Shown: in pieces, positions 16,532 to 25,108 of the stretch
Layout: each line of letters opens with the position of its first letter
Position numbering within the stretch: position 1 is the stretch's first letter
Source of the DNA: Halothece sp964463655
Lineage (GTDB): Bacteria; Cyanobacteriota; Cyanobacteriia; Cyanobacteriales; Rubidibacteraceae
Reading direction: 5' to 3'
NCBI GenBank assembly: GCA_964463655.1
Contig: CAYXDG010000002.1
Coordinates: forward strand, 1-64,000
Length of the DNA stretch: 64,000 bases
The notes under the pieces: model-generated
Told to the model about the DNA's origin: nothing
The model's input: only the letters and a program-made list of their open reading frames with translations
Databases searched by the model: none
Position numbers and translations under genes: made by a program

Positions 16532-17835
16532 TGACTGCCATTATTACCATATTTGTTCTACTCTTGGGCAGCGGCTCCATCGCACTGGTCATTAAAAACT
16601 TATATTACATCTGTCAGCCCAGTGAAATCCTCATTTTTGCAGGGGTTCGTCAACCCGTTGGCGGAGAAAAAACCGTAGGTTATCGCCTCGTCAAAGGGGG
16701 AAGCAGCATCCGTACACCCTTATTAGAAAAAGTGTTTCGGATGAAACTGACTAACATGATTATTGAGTTGAAAGTAACCAATGCTTACTCAAAAGGCGGG
16801 ATTCCCTTAAAAGTGGATGGGGTTGCTAACATTAAAGTTGCGGGGGAAGAGCCAATCATTCACAACGCGATCGAGCGCCTCCTCGGAAAAACTCAGCAAC
16901 AAATCGAGAAAATCGCCCAACAGACCCTAGAAGGAAACTTGAGAGGGGTTTTAGCCAGTCTGACACCGGAACAGGTGAATGAAGACAAAATGGCTTTCGT
17001 GCGGAATCTTTTGGAAGAAGCAGAAGACGACTTACAAAAGTTAGGCTTGGTTCTGGATAACCTGCAAATTCAGAACATCTCTGATGATGTAAGCTATCTT
17101 AACTCGATCGGGCGCAAACAACGGGCGGAATTATTGCGAGATGCTCGGATCACAGAAGCTAGAACCAAAACAGAATCAGCCCTACAAGCAGCAAAAAACA
17201 ATAAAAACACCTCTCTGCGCCAAGTGGATGCTCAAATTGCCAAAGTTCGCGCCGAAGCAAACCGTCGTCTGCAAGATGCCCTCACCCAAAGAGAAGCGGG
17301 AATTGCCGAAGCAGAATCCGAAATTGCAGCAGAAGTTGCTCGTACCCAAGCGGAATTAGCCGTACAACGGGAACGACGCAAACAAGTGGAACAGCAATTG
17401 CAAGCAGATGTGGTCGCACCTGCTGAAGCAGACTGTGAACGGGCAAAAGCAGATGCAAAAGGACAAGCAGCGAGTATCATTGAGGATGGGAAAGCCCAAG
17501 CCGAAGGTTTAAGACGTTTGGCAGAGTCTTGGATTGCTGCTGGAGACAATGCTAGAGAAATCTTCTTATTCCAGAAACTTGAACCTCTGTTATCAAGTAT
17601 GGTCAGTACCGTTCCTGAAATTGATGTCCAGAAAGTGACAGTGATTGATCCAGCTAATGGGGGAAATGCGACCAAATTAGCAGCCTTTATGGAACAATTA
17701 CGAGAAACCACAGGAATTGATCTACCAGCCACTGTAGAACGTTTAGGCAATAGTGCGCCTAAGCAGGGAGAATCTTCTCAACCTAATGCTCTCAAGCAGA
17801 AAGAATCTTCTCAATTCCCTAATTTTGAGGAGTAA
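16531..17835 (+). CDS. Flotillin-family SPFH protein 2
   Basis: A 434-residue paralogue of the preceding gene. The membrane helix is at residues 1-22, the SPFH domain at ~25-215 (NAYSKGGIPLKVDG, QQTLEGNLRGVLASLTPEQVN), followed by an Ala/Glu/Arg-rich coiled coil and a Ser/Gln-rich tail with two near-identical QxESSQ units. It starts inside the stop codon of flotillin 1, which shows translational coupling. The pair plus the NfeD-like gene looks like one operon ended by the hairpin at 17849. Confidence 0.88.
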   Translation: MTAIITIFVLLLGSGSIALVIKNLYYICQPSEILIFAGVRQPVGGEKTVGYRLVKGGSSIRTPLLEKVFRMKLTNMIIELKVTNAYSKGGIPLKVDGVANIKVAGEEPIIHNAIERLLGKTQQQIEKIAQQTLEGNLRGVLASLTPEQVNEDKMAFVRNLLEEAEDDLQKLGLVLDNLQIQNISDDVSYLNSIGRKQRAELLRDARITEARTKTESALQAAKNNKNTSLRQVDAQIAKVRAEANRRLQDALTQREAGIAEAESEIAAEVARTQAELAVQRERRKQVEQQLQADVVAPAEADCERAKADAKGQAASIIEDGKAQAEGLRRLAESWIAAGDNAREIFLFQKLEPLLSSMVSTVPEIDVQKVTVIDPANGGNATKLAAFMEQLRETTGIDLPATVERLGNSAPKQGESSQPNALKQKESSQFPNFEE

Positions 17836-17848
17836 TTAATCTTTAATC

Positions 17849-17871
17849 AGCCCCCCTGATCTAGGGGGGCT
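17849..17871 (+). terminator. Hairpin after the flotillin operon
   Basis: AGCCCCCC and GGGGGGCT form a strong stem around TGATCTA, followed by TGTTTCATTC, a moderately T-rich run. Position 14 nt after the second flotillin stop fits an intrinsic terminator. Confidence 0.65.
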
Positions 17872-18106
17872 GTTTCATTCTCGGTTAAGACTGAGGAGGA
17901 GATAGGGAAATAGGGGGAAAGGGGGAATTAATTCAAATCCTTAGTCTTTTTCAAAAGCCATTTGTCAGCGTTATTGGTCATTATTATTGATTAATTTTTG
18001 AGAATTTTCCGACATATATTCTTCTCCCCACTTCCCCACTTCCCGATCTCCCTCTCATTTTACCTTTTGTTTTAGAATGAAACAGCCCTGCCTGATCTAG
18101 GGGGGC
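17867..18106. repeat. Imperfect long inverted repeat between convergent genes
   Basis: GGGCTGTTTCATTC at 17867-17880 is an exact 14-bp inverted match to GAATGAAACAGCCC at 18075-18088. Inside it, purine-rich AGGAGGAGATAGGGAAATAG (17892-17911) and pyrimidine-rich TTCCCGATCTCCCTCTC (18040-18056) are partly complementary. A second copy of TGATCTAGGGGGGCT lies at 18093-18107. The roughly 240-bp unit could fold as one large hairpin and may be a small non-coding mobile element or a pair of back-to-back terminators. No gene is seen in it. Confidence 0.5.
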
Positions 18107-18115
18107 TTGCTGAAA

Positions 18116-18949
18116 TTAACATTGATGCCAAGGTATGGTGATTAAGGGGGTTAATGTCCAGACTAAACTCATCAAAGGAGGCGTAATCACTTCTTCCTCA
18201 TTCATCAGCGCTTCTACACGCTCTTCTAAACGGCTTTTACTCCCAGTACAACTCAGCGCAGCACAGCCCACTTCAGGATAGTGAACGCTAAATTTAGCAA
18301 CCGTGACTAAAGCCTCAGCTAACAGTAAGGGATCAACTGTTTGCGCTGCTTTCCAATCAGCACGCAGTTCCCGTAAAAAGAGTAATTCTTCCCAAAGACG
18401 GCGACTGTTCGGTAACCAAGCAGTTGCATGATATAGCCAGCCTAACCAGAAAAAGCAAAAGGTGTCTCGATAGTAAAGATGCGCTTGTTCGTGTTCAATT
18501 ACGGCTTTGAGATGATCAGTATCTAAGATAGAGAGTAATCCTTCACTGATGACCAGTTGCGAATTCCACCAACCAATTTGAGCGCTGTAAGGAAGGGAAG
18601 TAGGGAGAAGACGTGCAGCGTGACCAGCGATCGCAGCATCGGTGGTTTGAGAGAGGAGTTGACGCGATCGCGCCCCGCGATACAATTGCCACAATAAAAC
18701 TGCGATCGTAAACAAGATAAATAACAAGGTCAGTCCATAACTCAATCTACCAGTTTTGAGACCCCACATTTCTCCTTGTGTTCCCATGCCGAAAACTGCG
18801 ATCGCAGTCATCATTAATAACAGGGGAGGAAACAGAAAATAAAAGAGGGTGCGTTCCCAGCGTTGGGTGTAATTGAGAGTTTGGGGAAACCACAGCCAAC
18901 GAAAGATTATAGCACTGCTCAAAGCTAGAACAATCATGATTGTGTGCAT
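18116..18949 (-). CDS. M56 family membrane metallopeptidase (BlaR1-like, no sensor domain)
   Basis: A 277-residue membrane protein with three to four hydrophobic segments and the zinc motif H153-E-Q-A-H157 (VIEHEQAHLYYRD). In BlaR1/MecR1 such a protease cleaves or triggers cleavage of the cognate BlaI repressor after a signal. No penicillin-binding sensor domain is attached, as is usual for cyanobacterial members, so the signal is unknown. Its start overlaps the upstream BlaI-type gene (TAATG), which strongly supports a BlaI/BlaR-type pair. Confidence 0.87.
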   Translation of the reverse strand: MHTIMIVLALSSAIIFRWLWFPQTLNYTQRWERTLFYFLFPPLLLMMTAIAVFGMGTQGEMWGLKTGRLSYGLTLLFILFTIAVLLWQLYRGARSRQLLSQTTDAAIAGHAARLLPTSLPYSAQIGWWNSQLVISEGLLSILDTDHLKAVIEHEQAHLYYRDTFCFFWLGWLYHATAWLPNSRRLWEELLFLRELRADWKAAQTVDPLLLAEALVTVAKFSVHYPEVGCAALSCTGSKSRLEERVEALMNEEEVITPPLMSLVWTLTPLITIPWHQC

Positions 18950-19371
18950 TACTCTTGTTCCTCCCGTTGTTGACGAATTTCTCTTAACCGCAGCGCGATC
19001 GCGTCCAGTTGTTCTAAACTGGTACTGTCAAGGCGATCGGCAAAGGACGCAACTAAATCAGGATTACTGACTGCTAAAAACTGATTTAACTGTTCATAAG
19101 CTCTCATTGCTTGCGCTTCTTCCTTGGAAAATTTAGCTTGCCAATAAAACACTCGTCTTTGCTTGTGACAAGTGAGCCAGCCTTTTTTCGTTAAGCGTTG
19201 CAAAACCGTCGTTACTGAAGTATAAGCCAATTCGCGATCAGGGTCGCTTAAAATGCGCTCATGAATCGCTTTAACACTGGTACAACCCAGTGTCCAGATG
19301 ATTTCTAAAATCTCTTGTTCCAACCATCCTAATGATAATTTTTGGGGACGTTCTGAGGGTAAAGGATTCAT
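18949..19371 (-). CDS. BlaI/MecI/CopY family repressor
   Basis: A 140-residue winged-helix repressor. The domain is plain: LGWLEQEILEIIWTLG, SVKAIHERILSDPDRELAYTSVTTVLQRLTKKGWLTCHKQ in two parts (residues ~15-72), then FYWQAKFSKEEAQAM. These proteins dimerise on palindromic operators and are removed by proteolysis. The M56 protease gene follows with a one-base overlap. The 249-bp region upstream to 19620 probably carries its promoter, but I could not pick out a clear operator. Confidence 0.9.
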   Translation of the reverse strand: MNPLPSERPQKLSLGWLEQEILEIIWTLGCTSVKAIHERILSDPDRELAYTSVTTVLQRLTKKGWLTCHKQRRVFYWQAKFSKEEAQAMRAYEQLNQFLAVSNPDLVASFADRLDSTSLEQLDAIALRLREIRQQREEQE

Positions 19372-19594
19372 TAATCTGCTACTATTCTTAAATTAATAAT
19401 AGGTTATCTAATTTTGATCCATATTATCCTGTTTTATCGGAAACTGGGAAGGAAAACGCGATCGATGCTTTGATGATCACTTCCCAAATTCTGGGAGGCT
19501 TACGGTTACTGATTATTATTTTAAATAAAGTCAGTTTTTCCAATGATCAATAGCCTAAGAGCAATGGCAAACCTGATCCTGTCAAAGGACGAAT

Positions 19595-19622
19595 GATCAA
19601 TTATCAATGATTAATGATTAAT
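19595..19622 (+). repeat. Heptamer array running into the CLC start codon
   Basis: Four 7-bp units, GATCAAT, TATCAAT, GATTAAT and GATTAAT; the last two bases of the final unit are the A and T of the CLC start codon. No Shine-Dalgarno is present. Similar arrays lie before egtC, polA, cobM and the ABC exporter gene. Confidence 0.6.
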
Positions 19623-22257
19623 GTTCCCCTCTTGGTTCAAATTTCTGCGCTTACATCCGGTTGATCAACGTTACGCACTCCTTGAAGCCTGTCTGATTGG
19701 GGTGATTTCTGCGTTGGCGGCCCTCACCCTCAAACAAGGAATTAGTTGGCTCGGTGGCTATCGGGTTGCAGCAGCCAATGAATATGGTTGGATCATCCTT
19801 CCAATTGGAGGCTTTCTTTTCGGAGGATTAACAGGATTATGTTTACAATGGTTAGCGCCTGATGCGGGTGGTGGCGGAATCCCACAAGTCAAGGCAGTTT
19901 TAGCTCAGTTTCCCATGTCCCTGTCCCTGCGATCGGCCTTGGTGAAGATGTTAGGGACAATTTTTATTTTAGGGGCTGGTTTTACCCTAGGTAGGCGCGG
20001 GCCAACGGTGCATATTGGTGCAGCTTTAGCAGCCCAGTTGACGATTTGGCTGCCCACTTCTCCTCGTCATCGTCCCCAGATGATTGCTGCTGGCGCTGCT
20101 GCGGGGTTAGCTGCTGGGTTTAACACGCCCATTGCGGGAATTGTGTTTGTGGTTGAGGAGTTAATGCGAGATATTTCTGGCTTTACTCTGGAAACAGCGA
20201 TTCTGGCTTCGTTTACAGGTGCGGTTGTCTCTCGGTTATTAGGGTCATCAGAGGTGAATCTTTCGGGGTTAGTTTCCCAAAATGATTGGCAAGTTACCTT
20301 TGCTTCTCGGGAGATTCCGTTTTTTTTCGTTCTGGGGATTAGTGCAGGGTTGTTAGGGGTATTATTCAATCGGGGAATCCTCTCTAGTCTTCGCTTTTAT
20401 CAAAATCTCTCTTGGCCGGTTCCATTACGGATCGCAATGGCGGGGTTGATTTCTGGGTCAATTGTTGCGGCACTGCCACCGTTTTTCCGCGATAATGCAG
20501 GATTACGAGACTTTTTAATTACAGGGGAAGGGGGTTGGCAAGTGACAGCGATCGCGCTCATTGCCTATTTTGCCCTCACTTTGCTCGCTTATGGCTCAGG
20601 CGCTCCTGGGGGATTATTTTCCCCAGCCCTCGTTATCGGCTCGGCACTAGGCTATTTAATCGGTGTTGCGGAAATGTCTCTGGTGGGGACGGGAAGTGTC
20701 AGCACTTACGCGCTGGCGGGGATGGGGGCCATGTTTACGGCTGTTGTCAGAGTGCCTGTCACGGCGATCGTCATTGTGTTTGAACTGACTGCTAATTTTG
20801 AGTTAGTCTTACCTTTAATGATTAGCTGTGCGGTGGCTTATTTGGTCGCAGAAAGCCTTTCTCGTGGCTCTTTGTATCAACATTTGTTAGCAGCAAAAGG
20901 GATTAATCTACGCGAAGAAACCCAAGTTGACCCGCTTCTGGCTCGTCTGACAGCAGCAGAAGTGATGCAGTCTCAGGTGGAAACCCTTTCCCCAGAGTTA
21001 ACTCTCGATGAAACTTGTCAGGCGTTTTCTCGCTCTCCTCATCGGGGTTTTCCTGTGGTGGAGGAAGGAAAATTAGTGGGATTGATGACTCAAGATGATT
21101 TAGGAAAGTTTATGGGGCGATCGCAGCCAGTAACGTTGAGAGATATGATGACCTATCGCCCTGTGCGGGTCACTCCCACTGCTTCCTTACAAGAGGTGCT
21201 ATACTTGCTCAATCGCTATCAATTGTCTCACTTACCCGTCACGCAGCGCGATCGCCTAGTAGGAATTATTACTCGTAGTGATATCATCCGCGCAGAAGTG
21301 GAAGAATTACACAATAGTAAAGGTTTCGATCAAGCTATTGCTGATCGTGTGATTACAGAACCCTCTTATCCCATTTATCAAACACGCTCTCCCGCTATTG
21401 GAAAAGGACGCATTTTAGTCCCCATTGCCAATCCGAATACTGTTGTTAGTTTAACGGAATTTGCCAGCGCGATCGCGCAATTTTCCCAAGCAGAATTAGA
21501 ATTACTACACTTAATCAAAGTCCCTCGTAACCTAGCGCCTCATCAAGTTTGGGTTGATCCGAGTGTGGGTCGGGAATTGTTACAACAAGCAGAAACCATT
21601 GCTCTGCAAAAAGGGATTTCCGTACATACTCAACTGCGAACCACTCATTATGAAAGTGAAGGGATTTTAGAAGTCATTGAAGATCGAAAAATCTCTTTGT
21701 TAATCATGGGTTGGAAAGGGACAAAAAATATTTTCACAGGACATTTATTTGGTAACATAGCTGGAAAAATTGTGAGACGATCGAAATGTGATGTAGTGTT
21801 AATTAAACGGAATCCCAAAGTGAACCCCAGTGAAAAAGAAACAACTCGTTGGTTAATTCCGATCATGATCGGGGATCCCCAAGCAGAAAAACTGTTAGCG
21901 CTCTTGCCTCGGTTAAGTGCTTCTACTCCTTCTCCAGATTACATTTTATGTGATACAAACAGCCATGAAGAAGACCCAAACAGGATTTCAACAGCCCTCG
22001 CCACCAAAGCACAAGAGTTAAGTAAAAAACTACACGCAATGGTACAAGCGATTCCTTTATCAAGTCAAGGAAAAGAAAATCAGGTGTTGCACTTAGCCCA
22101 AGAAAAAGCCTGTGATGTTATTGTTTTACTGACGACATATCAACGAGCTTCGCGATCGTTGGTGTTAGAATCAACCTTTGAAAATAATCTTCCTGCTATG
22201 ATTGCCAATCGCTTTCACGGAACTGTTATTTTAGTTCGCCCCAGTCAGGACAAATAA
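19621..22257 (+). CDS. CLC-type chloride channel/transporter with CBS and USP domains
   Basis: An 878-residue protein. Residues ~1-425 form the CLC membrane domain with anion-site motifs GGGIPQVK (84-91), GRRGPTVH (124-131) and GAPGGLFSPALVIG. The position of the gating glutamate (GREGP in E. coli ClcA) is Arg126, which argues against normal proton-coupled exchange. Two CBS domains follow (~435-560), then a universal-stress-protein domain with RILVPIA and LLIMGWKG...VVLIKR, and a weaker second USP-like part. CBS and USP domains usually bind nucleotides and may gate transport. The stop is 2 nt before minC, so the genes may be cotranscribed. Confidence 0.88.
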   Translation: MFPSWFKFLRLHPVDQRYALLEACLIGVISALAALTLKQGISWLGGYRVAAANEYGWIILPIGGFLFGGLTGLCLQWLAPDAGGGGIPQVKAVLAQFPMSLSLRSALVKMLGTIFILGAGFTLGRRGPTVHIGAALAAQLTIWLPTSPRHRPQMIAAGAAAGLAAGFNTPIAGIVFVVEELMRDISGFTLETAILASFTGAVVSRLLGSSEVNLSGLVSQNDWQVTFASREIPFFFVLGISAGLLGVLFNRGILSSLRFYQNLSWPVPLRIAMAGLISGSIVAALPPFFRDNAGLRDFLITGEGGWQVTAIALIAYFALTLLAYGSGAPGGLFSPALVIGSALGYLIGVAEMSLVGTGSVSTYALAGMGAMFTAVVRVPVTAIVIVFELTANFELVLPLMISCAVAYLVAESLSRGSLYQHLLAAKGINLREETQVDPLLARLTAAEVMQSQVETLSPELTLDETCQAFSRSPHRGFPVVEEGKLVGLMTQDDLGKFMGRSQPVTLRDMMTYRPVRVTPTASLQEVLYLLNRYQLSHLPVTQRDRLVGIITRSDIIRAEVEELHNSKGFDQAIADRVITEPSYPIYQTRSPAIGKGRILVPIANPNTVVSLTEFASAIAQFSQAELELLHLIKVPRNLAPHQVWVDPSVGRELLQQAETIALQKGISVHTQLRTTHYESEGILEVIEDRKISLLIMGWKGTKNIFTGHLFGNIAGKIVRRSKCDVVLIKRNPKVNPSEKETTRWLIPIMIGDPQAEKLLALLPRLSASTPSPDYILCDTNSHEEDPNRISTALATKAQELSKKLHAMVQAIPLSSQGKENQVLHLAQEKACDVIVLLTTYQRASRSLVLESTFENNLPAMIANRFHGTVILVRPSQDK

Positions 22258-22259
22258 CA

Positions 22260-23036
22260 ATGAATAAAAATGGTTACACGGCTGAAGAATCCCCAGTGCG
22301 CTTAAAACGAGACGATCGACAAGTGTTGTTATATCTTCCCCCAGCACCTGCTCTGGATGTGGTCAACGATTGGTCGGAATTGTGGCAACATTTAAATCAT
22401 CGCCTCAATGCTAGTGAACAGTTTTGGGAAGCACAAACCCTCGTTTGCCTCAAAGCCCGCGATCGCCTCCTCGATGGATCACAACTGAGCGCGATCGCCC
22501 AAGCCCTAGCTCAGGTTAAACTACAACTGCACTCCGTAGAAACCACCCGCAGACAAACCGCCGTCGCTGCTGCAACTAATGGCTATTCCGTGATTCAACC
22601 CCCTCCCGTTTTACCCAAAGAGCCATCTCTGAATACCCCTCAATTTAAGTACAGTGAGCCCCTATACTTAAAAACAACGGTTCGTTCTGGGATGGAAATT
22701 CGTCACGATGGCACAGTAATCATTGTTGGGGATGTCAATCCAGGAGGAGCAATTATCGCCCGAGGAGATATTATAATCTGGGGAAGGTTACGAGGTCTGA
22801 CTTATGCAGGAGTGAAAGGGAATCGCGCTTGTCGGATTTTTAGTTTGTATCTACAACCCACTCAGCTACGGATTGCTGATTTAGTGGCTCGTCCGCCCCA
22901 AACTCCCCCCAGCGATCAACAACCAGAACTTGCTTGCATCACAAAAGAAGGAATTCGCATCAAAAGAGGACTGGATTTTCTCAAAACTCATCGCTATCTT
23001 GAGGAAAAAGAAATTTGGGAAGAAATCCCAACTTAG
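22260..23036 (+). CDS. minC: Septum site-determining protein MinC
   Basis: A 258-residue FtsZ-assembly inhibitor. The C-terminal domain is clear (VRSGMEIRHDGTVIIVGDVN, PGGAIIARGDIIIWGRLRG, residues ~139-175), forming the beta-helix that binds MinD and FtsZ. The N-terminal domain is divergent, as in other cyanobacteria. It acts with MinD and MinE, encoded directly downstream, to keep division at midcell. It begins 2 nt after the CLC gene. Confidence 0.92.
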   Translation: MNKNGYTAEESPVRLKRDDRQVLLYLPPAPALDVVNDWSELWQHLNHRLNASEQFWEAQTLVCLKARDRLLDGSQLSAIAQALAQVKLQLHSVETTRRQTAVAAATNGYSVIQPPPVLPKEPSLNTPQFKYSEPLYLKTTVRSGMEIRHDGTVIIVGDVNPGGAIIARGDIIIWGRLRGLTYAGVKGNRACRIFSLYLQPTQLRIADLVARPPQTPPSDQQPELACITKEGIRIKRGLDFLKTHRYLEEKEIWEEIPT

Positions 23037-23082
23037 GGAATAATGGAAACTTGACTTTAAATCTGTCTAAGACAATACAATT

Positions 23083-23886
23083 ATGAGCCGAATTATTGTT
23101 ATCACCTCTGGGAAAGGTGGCGTTGGCAAAACCACCGCCACGGCAAATATTGGCACTGCTTTGGCAAAATTAGGCTATAAAACTGCGCTGGTAGATGCCG
23201 ATTTTGGACTCCGCAATCTCGACTTATTGTTAGGATTAGAAAATCGGGTGGTTTATACAGCGATCGAGGTCGTTAATGGGGAATGTCGCCTTGAACAAGC
23301 GTTGGTCAAAGACAAACGTCACTCAGGACTGGTGTTGCTTCCCGCTGCCCAAAGTCGGGGAAAAGATGCCATTAGTCGGGAACAAATGAAAGACTTAGTG
23401 ACTCGTCTCGCACCTGACTATGATTTTGTGATTATTGACTGTCCCGCAGGGATTGAAATGGGCTTTCAAAACGCGATCGCCCCAGCGACCGAAGCCCTAA
23501 TTGTTACCACCCCAGAAGTGGCTGCTGTTAGGGATGCTGACCGCGTGATCGGATTATTAGAAGCCAACAGTGTGAGTAATATTAAACTAATTGTCAATCG
23601 GATCAGACCAGAAATGGTTCAAGCCAATAACATGATGAGTGTTGAAGACATTCTCGAAATTCTGGCGATTCCCCTCATAGGAATTATTCCAGACGATGAG
23701 CGTGTGATTGTCTCTAGTAACCGAGGAGAACCGTTAGTATTAGAAGAAAAACTCTCCACTCCCGGGCAAACTTTTAATAATATTGCTAGACGGCTAGGGG
23801 GAGAAGAAGTGGGCTTTCTCAACTTAACCGCAAGGGAAGAAAATCTGCTTCAACGGATTCGTCGCTGGTTTACAGAACCTCTTTAA
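23083..23886 (+). CDS. minD: Septum site-determining ATPase MinD
   Basis: A 267-residue deviant-Walker ATPase: ITSGKGGVGKTT at residues 6-17 holds the signature lysine, VDADFGLRNLDLLLGLENR follows, then DFVIIDCPAGIE as Walker B-like, and a C-terminal amphipathic membrane-targeting helix (LLQRIRRWF). MinD recruits MinC to the membrane and is released by MinE. It lies 46 nt after minC and 24 nt before minE. Confidence 0.97.
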   Translation: MSRIIVITSGKGGVGKTTATANIGTALAKLGYKTALVDADFGLRNLDLLLGLENRVVYTAIEVVNGECRLEQALVKDKRHSGLVLLPAAQSRGKDAISREQMKDLVTRLAPDYDFVIIDCPAGIEMGFQNAIAPATEALIVTTPEVAAVRDADRVIGLLEANSVSNIKLIVNRIRPEMVQANNMMSVEDILEILAIPLIGIIPDDERVIVSSNRGEPLVLEEKLSTPGQTFNNIARRLGGEEVGFLNLTAREENLLQRIRRWFTEPL

Positions 23887-23910
23887 AAGAATGAATAATC
23901 AACAAACAAG

Positions 23911-24174
23911 ATGATGGAACTTCTAGAACGTATTTTTAACCGTAATCCTGCCCCAAGCAGCCGAGATAAGGCAAAACAGCGCTTAAAACTCATTATTGCT
24001 CACGATCGCTCAGGCTTAAGCGAAGAAACCTTAGAAGCCATGCGCCAAGAAATCTTACAAGTGGTTGCTCGTTATGTAGAGATTGACCTCGAAAGCACTG
24101 AGTTTAATCTCGAAAGCGATGCGGGAATCACTGCCCTCACCGCAAACCTCCCCATCCGTCGGGTTAAAAGTTAA
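23911..24174 (+). CDS. minE: Cell division topological specificity factor MinE
   Basis: An 87-residue protein. The N-terminal membrane/MinD-contact part is MELLERIF; the anti-MinCD helix follows as KAKQRLKLIIAHDRSGL, and the dimer domain contains EILQVVARYVEID. It stimulates MinD ATPase to give pole-to-pole oscillation. A second ATG one codon in is equally possible. It is the last gene of the minCDE run. Confidence 0.95.
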   Translation: MMELLERIFNRNPAPSSRDKAKQRLKLIIAHDRSGLSEETLEAMRQEILQVVARYVEIDLESTEFNLESDAGITALTANLPIRRVKS

Positions 24175-24211
24175 TTAATTGGTTCATAGTAGGTTGCTCC
24201 GTTATGAGGAA

Positions 24212-24243
24212 CTTACCCCCCTAACCTCCTTATGAAGGGGGAA
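24212..24243. repeat. CCCCCCTAACC-type inverted repeat
   Basis: CTTACCCCCCTAACCTCCTTATGAAGGGGGAAG has arms CTT-CCCCC and GGGGG-AAG. It is one of several copies of the dispersed 'CCCCTAACCCCC' repeat (also 43871, 47364). It may end minCDE transcription. Confidence 0.5.
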
Positions 24244-24247
24244 GAAA

Positions 24248-24275
24248 TAACAAATAACAAATAACCAATAACAAA
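24248..24275 (+). repeat. (TAACAAA)4 heptamer array before egtC
   Basis: Four 7-bp units, TAACAAA, TAACAAA, TAACCAA and TAACAAA, end 5 nt before the egtC ATG. The spacer has no Shine-Dalgarno. Confidence 0.65.
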
Positions 24276-24280
24276 TAGTT

Positions 24281-25108
24281 ATGTGCCGTCTTCTTGGCTA
24301 TCTCGGTTCACCCATCCAACTCGATCGACTCTTAACCCAACCCCAACACTCCCTTGTTGTTCAAGCCTATCAACCCAAAGAAATGGAATCAGCCTTAATG
24401 AATGCTGATGGCTTTGGGGTTGGTTGGTATCATCCGCAAAAAGCAGCTTTTCCCTACATATACAAACAGATTATGCCCATTTGGAGCGATGTTAATTTAT
24501 CCCAAATCAGTCGTTATGTGGAAAGCGGTTGTTGGTTGGGCTATGTTCGCAGTGCCACCCCGGGCTTAGCGGTTGATTTAAATAACTGTCAACCCTTCAG
24601 TAGCGAAGGACTCTCCTTATCTCATCCCCTGCTATTCACCCACAATGGCTATATTAATCAGTTTCGCAAAACCTTATATCGTCCGATGCGCTTAAGTCTC
24701 AGCGATGAGGTTTATCTGCATATTCAGGGAACTACTGATTCTGAACATATTTTTGGCTTAATTCTCCATCAACTCTACACACAGCCTAAACTATCCTTAG
24801 CCCAAGCTGTAGAAACGGCTTTAAGCCAACTGGCGGAAATGGCAAAAACCCAAGGCGATGTTTATTTCTGCGCCAATGTTATCCTTACCGATGGTCAACA
24901 ATTAGTCGCCAGTCGCTTTGCCAGTCGATCGCCCGCCCCGAGTTTATACTGGTTAGAGCATGAGCCTAACTATCCCGATGCAGTTATTATTGCATCCGAA
25001 CCCTTATTTGAGGGAAACTGGAAACGTTGTCCAGAACAAACGATTATTTCTGTGGGAGAGGATGGAAGCGTTAACACCGACCCAATCACACCGCGCTGCT
25101 ATTCGTGA
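24281..25108 (+). CDS. egtC: EgtC-like class II glutamine amidotransferase
   Basis: A 275-residue Ntn-hydrolase with the catalytic N-terminal Cys exposed after Met removal (MCRLLGYLG) and typical ADGFGVGWY, GYVRSATPG and FTHNGYI motifs. EgtC removes the glutamyl group from the gamma-glutamyl-hercynylcysteine sulfoxide made by EgtB in ergothioneine synthesis. The gene overlaps egtB by 47 nt in another frame, supporting this role over other YafJ-type amidotransferases. The histidine methylase EgtD is not in the window. Confidence 0.82.
   Translation: MCRLLGYLGSPIQLDRLLTQPQHSLVVQAYQPKEMESALMNADGFGVGWYHPQKAAFPYIYKQIMPIWSDVNLSQISRYVESGCWLGYVRSATPGLAVDLNNCQPFSSEGLSLSHPLLFTHNGYINQFRKTLYRPMRLSLSDEVYLHIQGTTDSEHIFGLILHQLYTQPKLSLAQAVETALSQLAEMAKTQGDVYFCANVILTDGQQLVASRFASRSPAPSLYWLEHEPNYPDAVIIASEPLFEGNWKRCPEQTIISVGEDGSVNTDPITPRCYS

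Noticed and set aside
16100..17750. Long antisense frames across the two flotillin genes
   Set aside because: They mirror the Ala/Glu-rich coiled-coil codons and show Ser/Cys/Ala-biased composition typical of antisense shadows.
24960..25061. Upstream extension of egtB
   Set aside because: This part is read in another frame inside egtC, and the EgtB-like sequence with its ribosome site starts at 25062.
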